A stretch of 64,000 bases of DNA from NCBI GenBank assembly GCA_963989385.1, contig OZ022501.1, positions 20,918,102 through 20,982,101 on the forward strand, read 5' to 3'. This document shows positions 22,520 through 32,962 of this stretch, one piece after another. The DNA is from Ctena decussata. Its lineage: Eukaryota; Mollusca; Bivalvia; Lucinida; Lucinidae. Every line of letters starts with the position of its first letter. Position 1 is the stretch's first letter. The position numbers were made by a program, and so were the translations under genes. The notes beneath the pieces are model-generated. The model saw nothing but the letters and a program-made list of their open reading frames with translations, did not search any database and was not told the DNA's origin.

Positions 22520-23666
22520 TGTTACGAAATGGATCCGATCGTCGACTTTGTCGTCGAATTATTTTAATCCTTTAAATCAGTAGAGCTACAGTTTTTAGGG
22601 CAACTGTTGTAATAAAACATTTACGGAAATTGTGGCTACGTTATGCATGGGTTGTTTGTGAATACCTCTCGTGGACAGCGTATTGCATGATTTTAAGGTG
22701 AATACCTGCACGAGTCTTTTGATTGTGGAAAGCGCTTTGCATGATTTTAATGTGAGACGCATAGTATTTATACGCCTATCTTTTAATGAAAAGTTAGACG
22801 TGGCTGTTTAATTCTTGATGGATGTTATATTGTTGTGTGCCCAGATTCTGTGTTAAGACCTAGAAGGGCATATCAAGTCCGGCAGTCAGCTGTTAGGGCT
22901 TAGAGCCACGTCTCACCTGGAGATTCGATTTACGTCTCCAGGTTAATACCAACCCGGGTAGAGGCAGTTACAACGCCGTTTGTGCAAGGTTCCTAAGCAG
23001 AGGCGGGAAGCACAAAAATGTAGGCGGAAGTGGTTAGCACAGTTTTGCCAGATTCTGTGATAAGATCTGAAGGTCACATCAAGTGTGGGACAGTGTTCGT
23101 CCACTAAGGTGTTTTAGTATATATAGACTGGTCCCTGGTACGATCCAGGGAGCGACCAGTATATAATCGTGCACGTGTTAATAAGAGTTGGTGTTCCTCA
23201 TGATATATGGACTGGCCCATGACATGATCCAGGGAACGACGAATTGAAGTCTACCAACATAAGGCCTTGTTTTTTTCTATGAGCTCAAACTAACGTTTTT
23301 TTTTGTTCTTTGTGTTTTCCTTTAGTTCATGGCGCTGAGCCGAGTACGGTGTTGACGTCAGACGGTAATCTATTTGCGTATTGTGCGCAAATCGATTACA
23401 GATTTGAAACAAACACCTTACTTGGGCCAGCGACATGAACTAATATGTGTTGTATATTATTGTAATTGTGACAGTTGTAAATTGTATTGTTGTATATAGA
23501 ATTTACATTATATATAAACTTAAAAAATTCTAACGTTTTTTAGAGTTTCCTTGTTAGTGTATTACACTAGTAGATAACCCTTTAACCGGAAGTCACCCTC
23601 CGCCGTCCTGGCGACGCATAAGGCTCTACATCCGTGTCGACCGAGTGTAAAACCTTCTGCGTAACA
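22520..23666 (+). repeat. 5' LTR of the Gypsy-type element
   Basis: It is 1,147 bp and starts TGTTACGAAATGGATCCGAT. A TATATATAG candidate promoter box lies at about 23,118, and AATAAAAC near 22,612. The LTR contains two related blocks (CTGGTCCCTGGTACGATCCA near 23,128 and CTGGCCCATGACATGATCCA near 23,210). It pairs with the LTR at 28353-29498. Confidence 0.92.
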
Positions 23667-23684
23667 TGGTGTCAGAAGTGGGAT
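23667..23684 (+). other. Primer binding site of the Gypsy-type element
   Basis: TGGTGTCAGAAGTGGGAT follows the 5' LTR directly and is complementary to the 3' end of tRNA-Leu of the CAA/CAG type (..ATCCCACTTCTGACACCA), as I recall that tRNA. Confidence 0.8.
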
Positions 23685-24604
23685 TTGATTTCCAGTTAAT
23701 ATCTGCCAGTGTAACACATTGACAATATATACTGAATCTAGGCACAATTTTGTCAGTCATTTTTTTTTATTATTATTGACTTTCTGATTGTTCTTTTCTA
23801 AGGTGACGTAAGGCTGTGAATTTTAGGGGAGCAATTTTGCCACTAAATTCTTTGTAAATGTAACCTACACTCAATTGAGGTCAACTATCCTTATTCCCTG
23901 CGTGATGAAGTGCGATAGCCCATGCATTAATTTGTGATAAAATGTAACAGGTTGCATATCTGAGTGGGGAAATTGAGGTTATATAGACCTGAATTGTCTT
24001 GGCACGGATGATACATATTTAGTTTTAAGGTCCATTTGAGTACCTGGGCACTGCTGTTGCATGACAATCTGTTAGTTTATTAATTCAAACGTTTGTACGT
24101 TCTGTCGTAACCGTTACTGAGGTCCATTTTATGTCCTGATTTAGTAACGTAGGTTACTCGTAACGTAATATAATATCGTTACAATTAAACCTAATAGCGG
24201 AATCTTAAGTTTGATTTACCGTTGGTATCTTATAAGGTTTTATAATGTAGGACGTACAGTTGTCGTGTCAGTGTTAATACGTTGCGTTACATACGTTACG
24301 TTTGTATATCCGATACGCTAGATCAAGTTGGGCGTAATTGTAATGTGGGTTATTTACGTCATCTAATTACGTCATTTAATACTGAAAAGTAATTCTCGGC
24401 AAAGTCAACGTCAGTTTATGACGTCATTTCCGGTCTGTTATGAACGTAACTTTAATGGCTACGTCCAGATCGCGAGTATACTAATTAATCAACGTTTTAG
24501 TTGGATTAGTTCGTTATTATTATTGTTAACGTTTTAGTTAACGTGTGTGACTATAAGTGAACGTCGGTTTCAGTTAAATTAACGTGAGCATTACGTTAAG
24601 CGTC
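23685..24604 (+). other. Long untranslated leader of the Gypsy-type element
   Basis: About 920 bp between primer site and first ATG. It holds no open frame of note and is rich in ACGT/AACGT tetramers. Confidence 0.5.
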
Positions 24605-27271
24605 ATGGATCAGTTAGTTAAGACGGGAAGGGAGTTAGGTTATGAAGGGCAGGCGTTGCAGGAATTTGTAAGGCAACAGCAAGAGACTGAGAGGGCAGAA
24701 AGGCACGCGGTAAGGGCACTTGATAAAGAAAAGATTGCGCAGGCCGATAAAGACAGGGAAATTGAGCTAGCGAAGATCGCGGCGGAGAAAGAAAAGATTG
24801 CGCAGGCCGAAAAAGACAGGGAAATTGAGTTAGCTAGGATCGCGCAGGCTGAAAAAGATAGAGAAATTGAATTGGCTAGGATCGCGACGGAAGAAGCTAA
24901 GATTGCGGCGGATAGGGAAATCGAGATGGCGCGGATTGAAAGTATAGAGCGGCAAGCCGAGAAAGATAGGGAAGCTAGGTTGTCTCAAGTCGAAAGCGAT
25001 AAGGAAGCAAAGTTGTTGAGCGAAGTTGAGTTAGAAAAGTTGAAGTACAGTTTTGAATTGCAGCAACGTGAGTTGAAGAATCAGATAGATTTGCAGAAGG
25101 TAACGTTTAGAGTTGAATTAGAAAAACAGAAGGCTGAAAAGTTAGCGCATGCGCGAGATCCCAAATTACCGTATTTTGATGAAAGTAAGGACAAAATGGA
25201 TAGTTACTTATCAAGGTTTGAGAAATACGCGACGGCGAATAAATGGGATAAAAACGTTTGGGCTGCATATTTAAGCGCATTACTTAAAGGTCGCGCGCTT
25301 GATGTCTATGATAGATTGTCTGTAGATGATGCAGCGGATTATGACAAGTTGAAAGATGCGTTGCTAAAGAATTTTGATATGACTGAACGCGGATTTAGGA
25401 AGAAATTTCGCTATGATAGGCCTGAAAAGTCCGAAACGTTTATTCAGTTTAGTAGTAGACTTAGGTCGTATCTTAATAAATGGTTGAAAATGGCGAAAGT
25501 AGACCAGTCTTACGAAGCTGTTTGCGATTTTTTCGCTAGGGATCAGTTTTTAGAATCCTGTAGTAAAGAACTATATGTTCATTTGAAACCGAAAACATTC
25601 ACGAATCTAGGTGAGATGGCTAGGGAAGCAGATTTATTTGCAGAAGCACGTGGCGGTGTCTACGCTTGTGTTAATAAGGGGCAGCGTGATAGTAAGGGCG
25701 TAACTCAGAGTAGATCTGATAATAAGCCGAGTGCGAAGCCAGAGATAAAATGTAGTATTTGTGGTAAGGGACATTTAACATATAAATGTTTTAAGAATCC
25801 CGATAGGAAGCAAGCATATAGTGCGGAGGTAGGTGCAAGTGCAAGCGGGTATAGCGGAAGTAAGGGGAGTAGTTATGCACCGAAAGATGAGACACAAAGA
25901 TCACAGAGTAAGAGCGATACTGTACAGACGAAGGGTAGTAATTCAGATCGTGGCCGTGGTCGGGGTTATTCCCGCGGACGTGGTCGGGGTGGCGGACATC
26001 AAATGAGCTTTTGTAAAACTACAATGAATAGGTCTCATGAAATTGAAGGTCTCTATAAGAGTAAGGAAGAAAGTCCACTAATCAATGATAACGTGGATAG
26101 GGAAGGTGTCTGTTACTTTTTAAGGTCGCGATTACCAACAGCGCAGGGTACGGTTAATGGTAAGACTGTTGTAGTTTTAAGGGACACAGGTTGTACTGGG
26201 TGTGTCGTTCGTAGAAACTTGGTTTCTAATGATCAGTTACTTGGTAGAGAATCTGATGTAACTTTGATTGATGAATCTACCCAAAGGTATCCCTTAGCAA
26301 TGGTTGACATAGATTGTCCATTTTTCACAGGAAAAACTGAGGCATTGTGCATGGAAGATACATTGTATGACCTGGTTATTGGAAATATTGACGGGTCAAA
26401 ACTTCCCGATATGTCCCATTTTGCAATGGCGGCAGTGACTAGGTCACAAGCTAAGCAAGGTGAAGAGGTCTATAGGAAACTTAAAGTTCCTGATCAAATT
26501 ATTGCTAGTGAAAAGGAGGCATTGAAGCAGGCCCAAGTTGTTGACCCTAAATTGAATGGCATAAGGCAAAGAGTGGAATCTGGGAATGTGACTATTAGTC
26601 GTGGATTGAACCGGGGTGAAACTAAGTTTATTCGAAAGAAAGATTTATTGTATAGGCAGTTTACTAAGGGAAACAAGGTCACTTTGCAACTTATTATCCC
26701 TGAAGGTTTTCGTGAAAAGGTGTTAAGATTGGCGCACGAAACCTTGATGTCAGTTCATTTGGGCATAAAGAAAACTATGGATAGAGTTTTAACTGAGTTC
26801 TTTTGGCCTGGAGTTTGTGGTGATGTGGCAAGGTTTTGTAAATCTTGTGACATATGTCAAAGGACTATTCAAAAAGGTCGTGTCACTAAGGTACCTTTAG
26901 GAAAGTTGCCACAGATTGACACACCATTTAAACGAGTCGCTGTTGATATAGTTGGACCGCTAGAACCTCGTTCTGACAGGAAATCCCGCTATATTTTAAC
27001 AATGATAGACTATGCGACGAGATATCCCGAGGCGGTAGCGTTACCCGGCATTGAAACGGGACGCGTAGCCGAAGCGTTAGTTGAGATGTTCAGTAGATTA
27101 GGAATACCGAGTGAAATGCTAATCGAGCATGATAGTAAGATCACGATTGACGTCATGAGAGAGGTTAGTAGGTTGTTGTCGCTTCAAGATCTGACAACTA
27201 TTCCTTATCAATCTACTGGTAAAGGACCCGTGGAGAAATTCCATGATAAATTTGAAACAGATATTACGTGA
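24605..27271 (+). CDS. Gag-protease-integrase polyprotein of the Gypsy-type element (integrase damaged)
   Basis: I chose the ATG at 24605; the frame is open from a GTG 21 bp upstream. The product is 888 residues. Residues about 35-170 are a charged coiled coil with repeated AEKDREIELARIA blocks. A retrotransposon gag domain spans roughly 180-345. A zinc knuckle lies at 383-395 (CSICGKGHLTYKC, one residue short of the usual CX2CX4HX4C spacing). An RG-rich stretch lies at about 447-468. The aspartic protease follows, with DTG at 527-529. No reverse transcriptase or RNase H follows. Instead the integrase zinc domain begins (His711; Cys748 and Cys751), then the catalytic core. Its first Asp is 781 and the last Glu is 877, but Glu841 stands where the second catalytic Asp is expected (35 residues before Glu877). 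The frame ends at TGA 27269-27271, just after Glu877, and the homology continues in another frame. Confidence 0.85.
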   Translation: MDQLVKTGRELGYEGQALQEFVRQQQETERAERHAVRALDKEKIAQADKDREIELAKIAAEKEKIAQAEKDREIELARIAQAEKDREIELARIATEEAKIAADREIEMARIESIERQAEKDREARLSQVESDKEAKLLSEVELEKLKYSFELQQRELKNQIDLQKVTFRVELEKQKAEKLAHARDPKLPYFDESKDKMDSYLSRFEKYATANKWDKNVWAAYLSALLKGRALDVYDRLSVDDAADYDKLKDALLKNFDMTERGFRKKFRYDRPEKSETFIQFSSRLRSYLNKWLKMAKVDQSYEAVCDFFARDQFLESCSKELYVHLKPKTFTNLGEMAREADLFAEARGGVYACVNKGQRDSKGVTQSRSDNKPSAKPEIKCSICGKGHLTYKCFKNPDRKQAYSAEVGASASGYSGSKGSSYAPKDETQRSQSKSDTVQTKGSNSDRGRGRGYSRGRGRGGGHQMSFCKTTMNRSHEIEGLYKSKEESPLINDNVDREGVCYFLRSRLPTAQGTVNGKTVVVLRDTGCTGCVVRRNLVSNDQLLGRESDVTLIDESTQRYPLAMVDIDCPFFTGKTEALCMEDTLYDLVIGNIDGSKLPDMSHFAMAAVTRSQAKQGEEVYRKLKVPDQIIASEKEALKQAQVVDPKLNGIRQRVESGNVTISRGLNRGETKFIRKKDLLYRQFTKGNKVTLQLIIPEGFREKVLRLAHETLMSVHLGIKKTMDRVLTEFFWPGVCGDVARFCKSCDICQRTIQKGRVTKVPLGKLPQIDTPFKRVAVDIVGPLEPRSDRKSRYILTMIDYATRYPEAVALPGIETGRVAEALVEMFSRLGIPSEMLIEHDSKITIDVMREVSRLLSLQDLTTIPYQSTGKGPVEKFHDKFETDIT

Positions 27272-28166
27272 AATGTGCGTAGAACGTCCGAATGACTGGG
27301 ACAGGTATCTCCCAGCATTATTATTCGCAGTAAGGGAAGTTCCGCAAGAGTCGTTAGGTTTTTCCCCGTTTGAACTGTTGTATGGGCGTAATGTTAGGGG
27401 TCCTATGCAAATATTAAAGGAATTGTGGTCTGTAGAGGAAACTGACCAACGTGCGTTATTGACGTATCAGTACGTTATTGATCTAAAAGAACGTTTAGAA
27501 AGAACGTGTAAGTTAGCACAGGATATTGTCCGGAAAATGGACGTAAAGCAGAATGCTTATTATGATAAACACGCGAGGTCGCGTAAGTTTGACGTCGGAG
27601 ACAAAGTACTTTTGCTACTCCCGAATGAGTGCAATAAATTGTTACTTCAATGGAACGGGCCATATGAAGTTGTCGAAGTAGTCAATGTAATGAACTACAA
27701 GATTAACGTCAAGGGCGTCGTGAATACTTATCCTGCTAACATGATTAAGCAGTACGTTCAACGTCAAAAGAACGTGTCGTCTGCAGTTGTTAATGCACGT
27801 GACAATGTTGGATCAGAGGATCACAGTGATCCGAATGTCCAAAGAGTTAACATTTGTACGTCAGAGGACGTATCCCAATATGACTTCATACGTGAAAACG
27901 TAAAGCCCGACGACGTAACGTCGATTCAGAAAGCAAACATAGAAGAACACGGTGGCGATAGTAGATTAGAGGCAGAGGCAACGGATCCTGTGGGATCTGT
28001 CGTGCGAAGTAAGTGTAATGTCAAAAACAACGTTAATTTTACGTCTGATACACTTAAAGGTGGCGATTTCCACCTAGTGTTCGATCAGACTTACCCATAC
28101 TTCCCCATTCCATTTGAGGCACGACAGGTACGACACAGAGAATTGATTGACTTTGGGATTAGATAG
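27243..28166 (+). pseudogene. Integrase C-terminal part, out of frame with the upstream polyprotein
   Basis: This 307-codon frame overlaps the end of the polyprotein and carries on the integrase. It has the FSPFELLYGR block near residue 40, then the GPY/F-type module (VGDKVLLLLP near 118, WNGPYEVVEV near 136). The ATG at 27243 is probably not a natural start; a small frame change around 27,236-27,260 separates it from the polyprotein. Residues about 180-307 are an acidic tail I do not recognise. No reverse transcriptase motif (such as YxDD) or RNase H motif is seen before the stop. A programmed frameshift is possible, but the nearby loss of conserved residues favours decay. Confidence 0.7.
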
Positions 28167-28339
28167 ATCTGTTGCCAAGATAATTTGGGGGCGGACTACC
28201 TTAGTAGATAGTTTGGCCACGTTATGCATCGCACTGTTGTTGTGTATATAGCTAGTTTTCCAGTTTTGACATAGCCTACGATTCGATCGCATTTCGTACT
28301 ATTTCAGAAAAGAAACATTGTTATGTTTTTTTTCTCCCT

Positions 28340-28348
28340 AAGGGGAAA
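28340..28348 (+). other. Polypurine tract of the Gypsy-type element
   Basis: AAGGGGAAA ends 4 bp before the 3' LTR, the expected position for plus-strand priming. Confidence 0.7.
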
Positions 28349-28352
28349 CCTA

Positions 28353-29498
28353 TGTTACGAAATGGATCCGATCGTCGACTTTGTCGTCGAATTATTTTAA
28401 TCCTTTAAATCAGTAGAGCTACAGTTTTTAGGGCAACTGTTGTAATAAAACATTTACGGAAATTGTGGCTACGTTATGCATGGGTTGTTTGTGAATACCT
28501 CTCGTGGACAGCGTATTGCATGATTTTAAGGTGAATACCTGCACGAGTCTTTTGATTGTGGAAAGCGCTTTGCATGATTTTAATGTGAGACGCATAGTAT
28601 TTATACGCCTATCTTTTAATGAAAAGTTAGACGTGGCTGTTTAATTCTTGATGGATGTTATATTGTTGTGTGCCCAGATTCTGTGTTAAGACCTAGAAGG
28701 GCACATCAAGTCCGGCAGTCAGCTGTTAGGGCTTAGAGCCACGTCTCACCTGGAGATTCGATTTACGTCTCCAGGTTAATACCAACCCGGGTAGAGGCAG
28801 TTACAACGCCGTTTGTGCAAGGTTCCTAAGCAGAGGCGGGAAGCACAAAAATGTAGGCGGAAGTGGTTAGCACAGTTTTGCCAGATTCTGTGATAAGATC
28901 TGAAGGTCACATCAAGTGTGGGACAGTGTTCGTCCACTAAGGTGTTTTAGTATATATAGACTGGTCCCTGGTACGATCCAGGGAGCGACCAGTATATAAT
29001 CGTGCACGTGTTAATAAGAGTTGGTGTTCCTCATGATATATGGACTGGCCCATGACATGATCCAGGGAACGACGAATTGAAGTCTACCAACATAAGGCCT
29101 TGTTTTTTTCTATGAGCTCAAACTAACGTTTTTTTTGTTCTTTGTGTTTTCCTTTAGTTCATGGCGCTGAGCCGAGTACGGTGTTGACGTCAGACGGTAA
29201 TCTATTTGCGTATTGTGCGCAAATCGATTACAGATTTGAAACAAACACCTTACTTGGGCCAGCGACATGAACTAATATGTGTTGTATATTATTGTAATTG
29301 TGACAGTTGTAAATTGTATTGTTGTATATAGAATTTACATTATATATAAACTTAAAAAATTCTAACGTTTTTTAGAGTTTCCTTGTTAGTGTATTACACT
29401 AGTAGATAACCCTTTAACCGGAAGTCACCCTCCGCCGTCCTGGCGACGCATAAGGCTCTACACCCGTGTCGACCGAGTGTAAAACCTTCTGCGTAACA
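28353..29498 (+). repeat. 3' LTR of the Gypsy-type element
   Basis: It is 1,146 bp and matches the 5' LTR with about 99.8 percent identity by eye. It is followed directly by the target duplication GAAGC. Confidence 0.92.
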
Positions 29499-29880
29499 GA
29501 AGCAAATTTGACCTTACCGTAAAAATGGTCAAGGTCAACCCAAGGTCATAATTTGAACAATCTTGGTAGTACTCGCGTACTCGATGCTACATACAAAGTT
29601 TCAAGGCCATTGGCCCATTGGTTCTGCAGAAGAAGATTTTTAAAGGTTTTTACCATATATGGGCATGGCGGCCATGTTGGTCATGTGACCAAGACCATTT
29701 GAACAATTTTTCGTTCCCCCTTCCTCTGGAGGCCACATATGAAATTTGGTTACAATTGGCCCAGCGGTTTCAGAGGAGAAGTTGTTTGAAATTGTGGACG
29801 GACGACGGACGGACGACGACGGACGACGGAGCCTTACCATCCTATAAGCTCCCCCGGAGCCTCTGGCTCAGGTGAGCTAA
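29499..29880 (+). repeat. GGGCCATGAGGCCC-headed repeat, right part
   Basis: It resumes the repeat interrupted at 22,519 with ACCTTACCGTAAAAATGGTC. It ends with a GGACGGACGACGG run and CTCTGGCTCAGGTGAGCTAAAAA. The end CTCAGGTGAGC mirrors GCTCACCCGAG at the head, so the whole repeat has short inverted ends. Confidence 0.65.
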
Positions 29881-30198
29881 AAAGTGCCTTTCATGCGCAG
29901 TTAACAAAGATTGAGCGCACAGCATTAAAAACTCTGGAGCTGTCAGTGCCCCAATGCTTGGTGGAAATCCCAGCTCCTTGGAATAATTTTCTCATTATCC
30001 CTATATTTTGTCAAATTCCTAAAATTGATTAGCTGCTTCCTAGCTCCCTAACATTTCTAGGCATACTCCCTAAAATGATTATGACTGTTTAGCATTAATA
30101 AGAAAACGTTGAATGGAAGGGATTATAGGCAAAATCATTGTTTTCCACAGCGCATAGATATTTGAAGGCTTCGCCTTTCCCACTTCCAGAAGCGAAAA
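29881..30198. other. No gene seen
   Basis: AT-rich spacer between two repeats. Confidence 0.4.
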
Positions 30199-30441
30199 TG
30201 AGCCGCGGTACGACAAAACAATAAAGGAGTGTGTGAGCCTAGCGAAGACTCGGATCCGCCTGGGCACCCGCCTAGTTTGATCCGCATAGTCTTTGCTGTG
30301 CGCTTCAAGCACAGCTAAAGGTCTAAGCTACATACATGTCGCCAACGCAGACACTGATTGGACTGGGCGATGCCCAGGCTGATCTGAGTCTTCGCGTAGT
30401 GAACATGCCAATTAGTTGCTTTTGTCGTGTCGCGGCTCAAA
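30199..30441. mobile_element. Palindromic MITE, copy 2
   Basis: The ends are ATGAGCCGCGGTACGACAAA and TTTTGTCGTGTCGCGGCTCA. The interior has GATGCCCAGGCTGATCTGAG. Confidence 0.8.
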
Positions 30442-30536
30442 ATGGTTTATAGCATGCCCCGCGTACACCTGTATGTCCCAATATATTGAACTTTCACCGT
30501 TATTTCCTCATATGCCAACTTCACATCTTCCACGGA

Positions 30537-30605
30537 TTCCCAGGCCGATCTGAGTTTTTGCTGGGCACACATGCCACTTTGTTGGTTTTGTCATGTCGCG
30601 GCTCT
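30537..30605. mobile_element. Palindromic MITE, right-half fragment (copy 3)
   Basis: It runs from CCCAGGCCGATCTGAG to TTTTGTCATGTCGCGGCTC. The left half is missing. Confidence 0.65.
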
Positions 30606-32784
30606 GTTATATTATGTGTGTGGCGATTCCACTCAGTTTTCAGTGTGCACCACGTTGAGAAAATATACGAAGCTGCGAGCTCCAAACTTGGAGAATTTTG
30701 TTATTTGCCAAAGGAAATACAACGTGTTGCTATATAGGTGTCAAAATACATAATCATGGCAGATAATTACTTTTTAAAGGAGCAGAAATGATTAAATAAT
30801 GAAATCATTAAATAAACTATTTGAAGCCTCCCTGAGGTTTAACTATTTGTCGCTGGGTGCCTGAAGGTTACAAAATTGCAGCCGGCGCATTGCAACCCTA
30901 CAAGATGGCGAAACTAGTCTTCGCTTATGTCATGCATGTTGCATCTGCCTACGCGACAGGAAATATTGATATCATTTATAATGGATTTCATGGCAGGCAC
31001 AAAAGCTGAACCATTGCTAATTTGTTTGTGCCTGCTGAATCAATGTGTCCCTCAGCCAATTAATGTGTCCCTCAGCCAATTAATTCAAATTCAAACTTGT
31101 TTACAGGAATGTAGTCCAGTGGATTTTTGTCTAAGTTATCGTTTGGCTAAAGTGGGAACTAAAGTATTGGTAGGGTGATAAAATAATTTTGGTAATTCCA
31201 TTATCAAAAAAAGGCTAGTTTATGATCAGAGAAGTGAAATAACATTAGTTCATTTCATCTCTTTGATGTAATGAGAGTAGTATTTCATACAAAAAGAGTT
31301 TAAAATTAGTTTGGGTAATTTTAGTTGGCAACCAAAATGACCTACTTTCGAATGAATTAAGTAGACTTAAATCTTAAAAATACGAAGTATAGGCGTAGGG
31401 CCCCAGTCATTGTCCCGCTAGCGTTTCTATTACTGTAATATCGCTAAACGGGAACAAGATATTTTCATAGAGTAATTCGTCATTTTCCAAAAAATGTTTC
31501 CTCTCTCTCTCTCTCTTGTTGTTTTTGCCAGTTATAGAACAACCCACATTTTATTTCATGGCCGAACAATTTTCGTAATGATTTAGAAGTTTAGACGTTT
31601 TTATCAGGGGTAGAGCTATGGAGACTTAAAGAAATTAAACTTTTTGAGCTGTTAACTTGTGCCGTATAGGTTGACCGCCACAGATAGACACTTCTCCTAT
31701 AAATACACGTAGAAAAACAGATGACATAATAGTCCCATTTAACATAGCAATTTTAGCGTATGGCATACTTTGTAATAGAGCCCAGCAGGCACATGAGGTC
31801 GCATCGACGTCACTTCGATGTCATGCGCCCGCTGGGAGGCGAGTTGCTTGCAATTTATTTCCATAACGTATGATACATTTAGAGTACAGATACATATAAT
31901 GAGATTTATTTGTAGACAATTGTGTCAATGATAACTAGATTACTTAATCCGACTTTGTAATCTACCCTCAGTCGTTATCAACTGCTGTACAGGTTATATG
32001 ATATATTTAAAGGTAAGTGGCCAGTATATAAACAATTTCTCGAGGTCAGCATTTTTTTCTCACCTGCTTTGCATCAAATTCGAAACATTTTCTTGTTTGG
32101 CATTACGTATGAATTGAACACTGTGATCGACCGAACTCGATTTTTTATGTCTTTTTTTTTATAGCTTTTTGCATTGATTTATTCACTGTAACCCCAACAA
32201 GTGTCCAACTACCTTATGATATTAATGTGTATGCTTACACCACCATGATGTGGTAACCATTTTTACAAGGGCTGCAGCTTTGATAGAATACTTTCCTTTA
32301 TGGTAAGTGAGTCGCTTTTTCATTTCATTATATTAAAGAGAGAGCAAATTCTTTCTTTTAAGAACAGTCCTGTATGACAAATCTGTCACATGAAGTTATG
32401 TATTTGATCTGATAATTCTGTGCATTTGTACTAAAGGTGAATAATATTAATTATTTCATAAATGCCGGTGCCACACGCTTTAAGCGGGCATGTTTTAAAG
32501 GACACAAAACCATGTATAAACAAGGCATTTCCCGTGCTATAATGGCTGCCTTTTCGACTTTGCATATGCATGTTGCATGGCAATACTCTGTCAGTGCAGA
32601 AGCGAGCGGTTAGCTTGCAGTTACAGTTATTAATAAAAGACTTTTATGCTAGAGTTATTTTCGTTATTTTTGTAGCATTGTGTTTGAATTTATGCAATAA
32701 TAACGATCAAACATGGATTTTCATTGCATTAATATTTGCCAGGTCCCTCGGGGGCTTTTCAGGTTTTAATTACACTATGAAGCC
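30606..32784. other. Upstream region of the regucalcin-like gene; no other gene seen
   Basis: It contains a 20 bp tandem pair (AATGTGTCCCTCAGCCAATT, about 31,040-31,085), a CT microsatellite (about 31,500), and a short CpG repeat with CCCAGCAGGCACATGAGGTC and CCCGCTGGG (about 31,782-31,838). The palindromic repeat end at 31,312-31,366 also lies here. No promoter motif is convincing. Confidence 0.45.
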
Positions 32785-32962
32785 ATGAGCCGTTCAGTCT
32801 TGGCACGATCTGTTACCAAGATAGTGCAGACTAGAAATCTACAGTTTTCTCAGAAGGCGTATTGTTCATCAACGAGCCAACGGTTTGAAAATAACAGCTT
32901 CAGTCGTCGATGCCAGTTCCCATTTCGGAAAGGAATCATCGTACGCAACTTTAGTATATCGA
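32785..32962 (+). CDS. Candidate 5' exon: mitochondrial-presequence-like peptide
   Basis: The ATG at 32785 opens 59 codons plus one base and reaches a strong donor (A/GTAAGT at 32963). The peptide has about eight Arg and three Lys against one acidic residue, is rich in Ser, Gln and hydrophobic residues, and starts MSRSVLARSVTKIVQTR. That is the composition of a mitochondrial targeting presequence. It ends in phase 1, the phase of every intron in the downstream regucalcin-like gene. Acceptors at 34,783 (CTGAACAG) or 34,789 would both join it in frame to the exon carrying ATG 34795. I infer an alternative or true first exon. It could also be a chance frame or belong to another gene. Confidence 0.35.

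Larger units (their letters stand above)
22520..29498 (+). mobile_element. Young Gypsy-type LTR retrotransposon lacking reverse transcriptase
   Basis: The 5' LTR is 22520-23666 and the 3' LTR is 28353-29498. Both begin TGTTACG and end CGTAACA. The flanking 5 bp direct repeat GAAGC lies at 22515-22519 and 29499-29503. The two LTRs differ by only two substitutions that I could find (near 22,868 and 23,623) and one T-run length change, so the insertion is recent. The internal region (4.69 kb) encodes gag, an aspartic protease and an integrase, in that order. Protease followed directly by integrase is the order reported for GmR1-like Ty3/gypsy elements, where reverse transcriptase comes last; here reverse transcriptase and RNase H are absent. 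The element is therefore non-autonomous. Confidence 0.92.
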
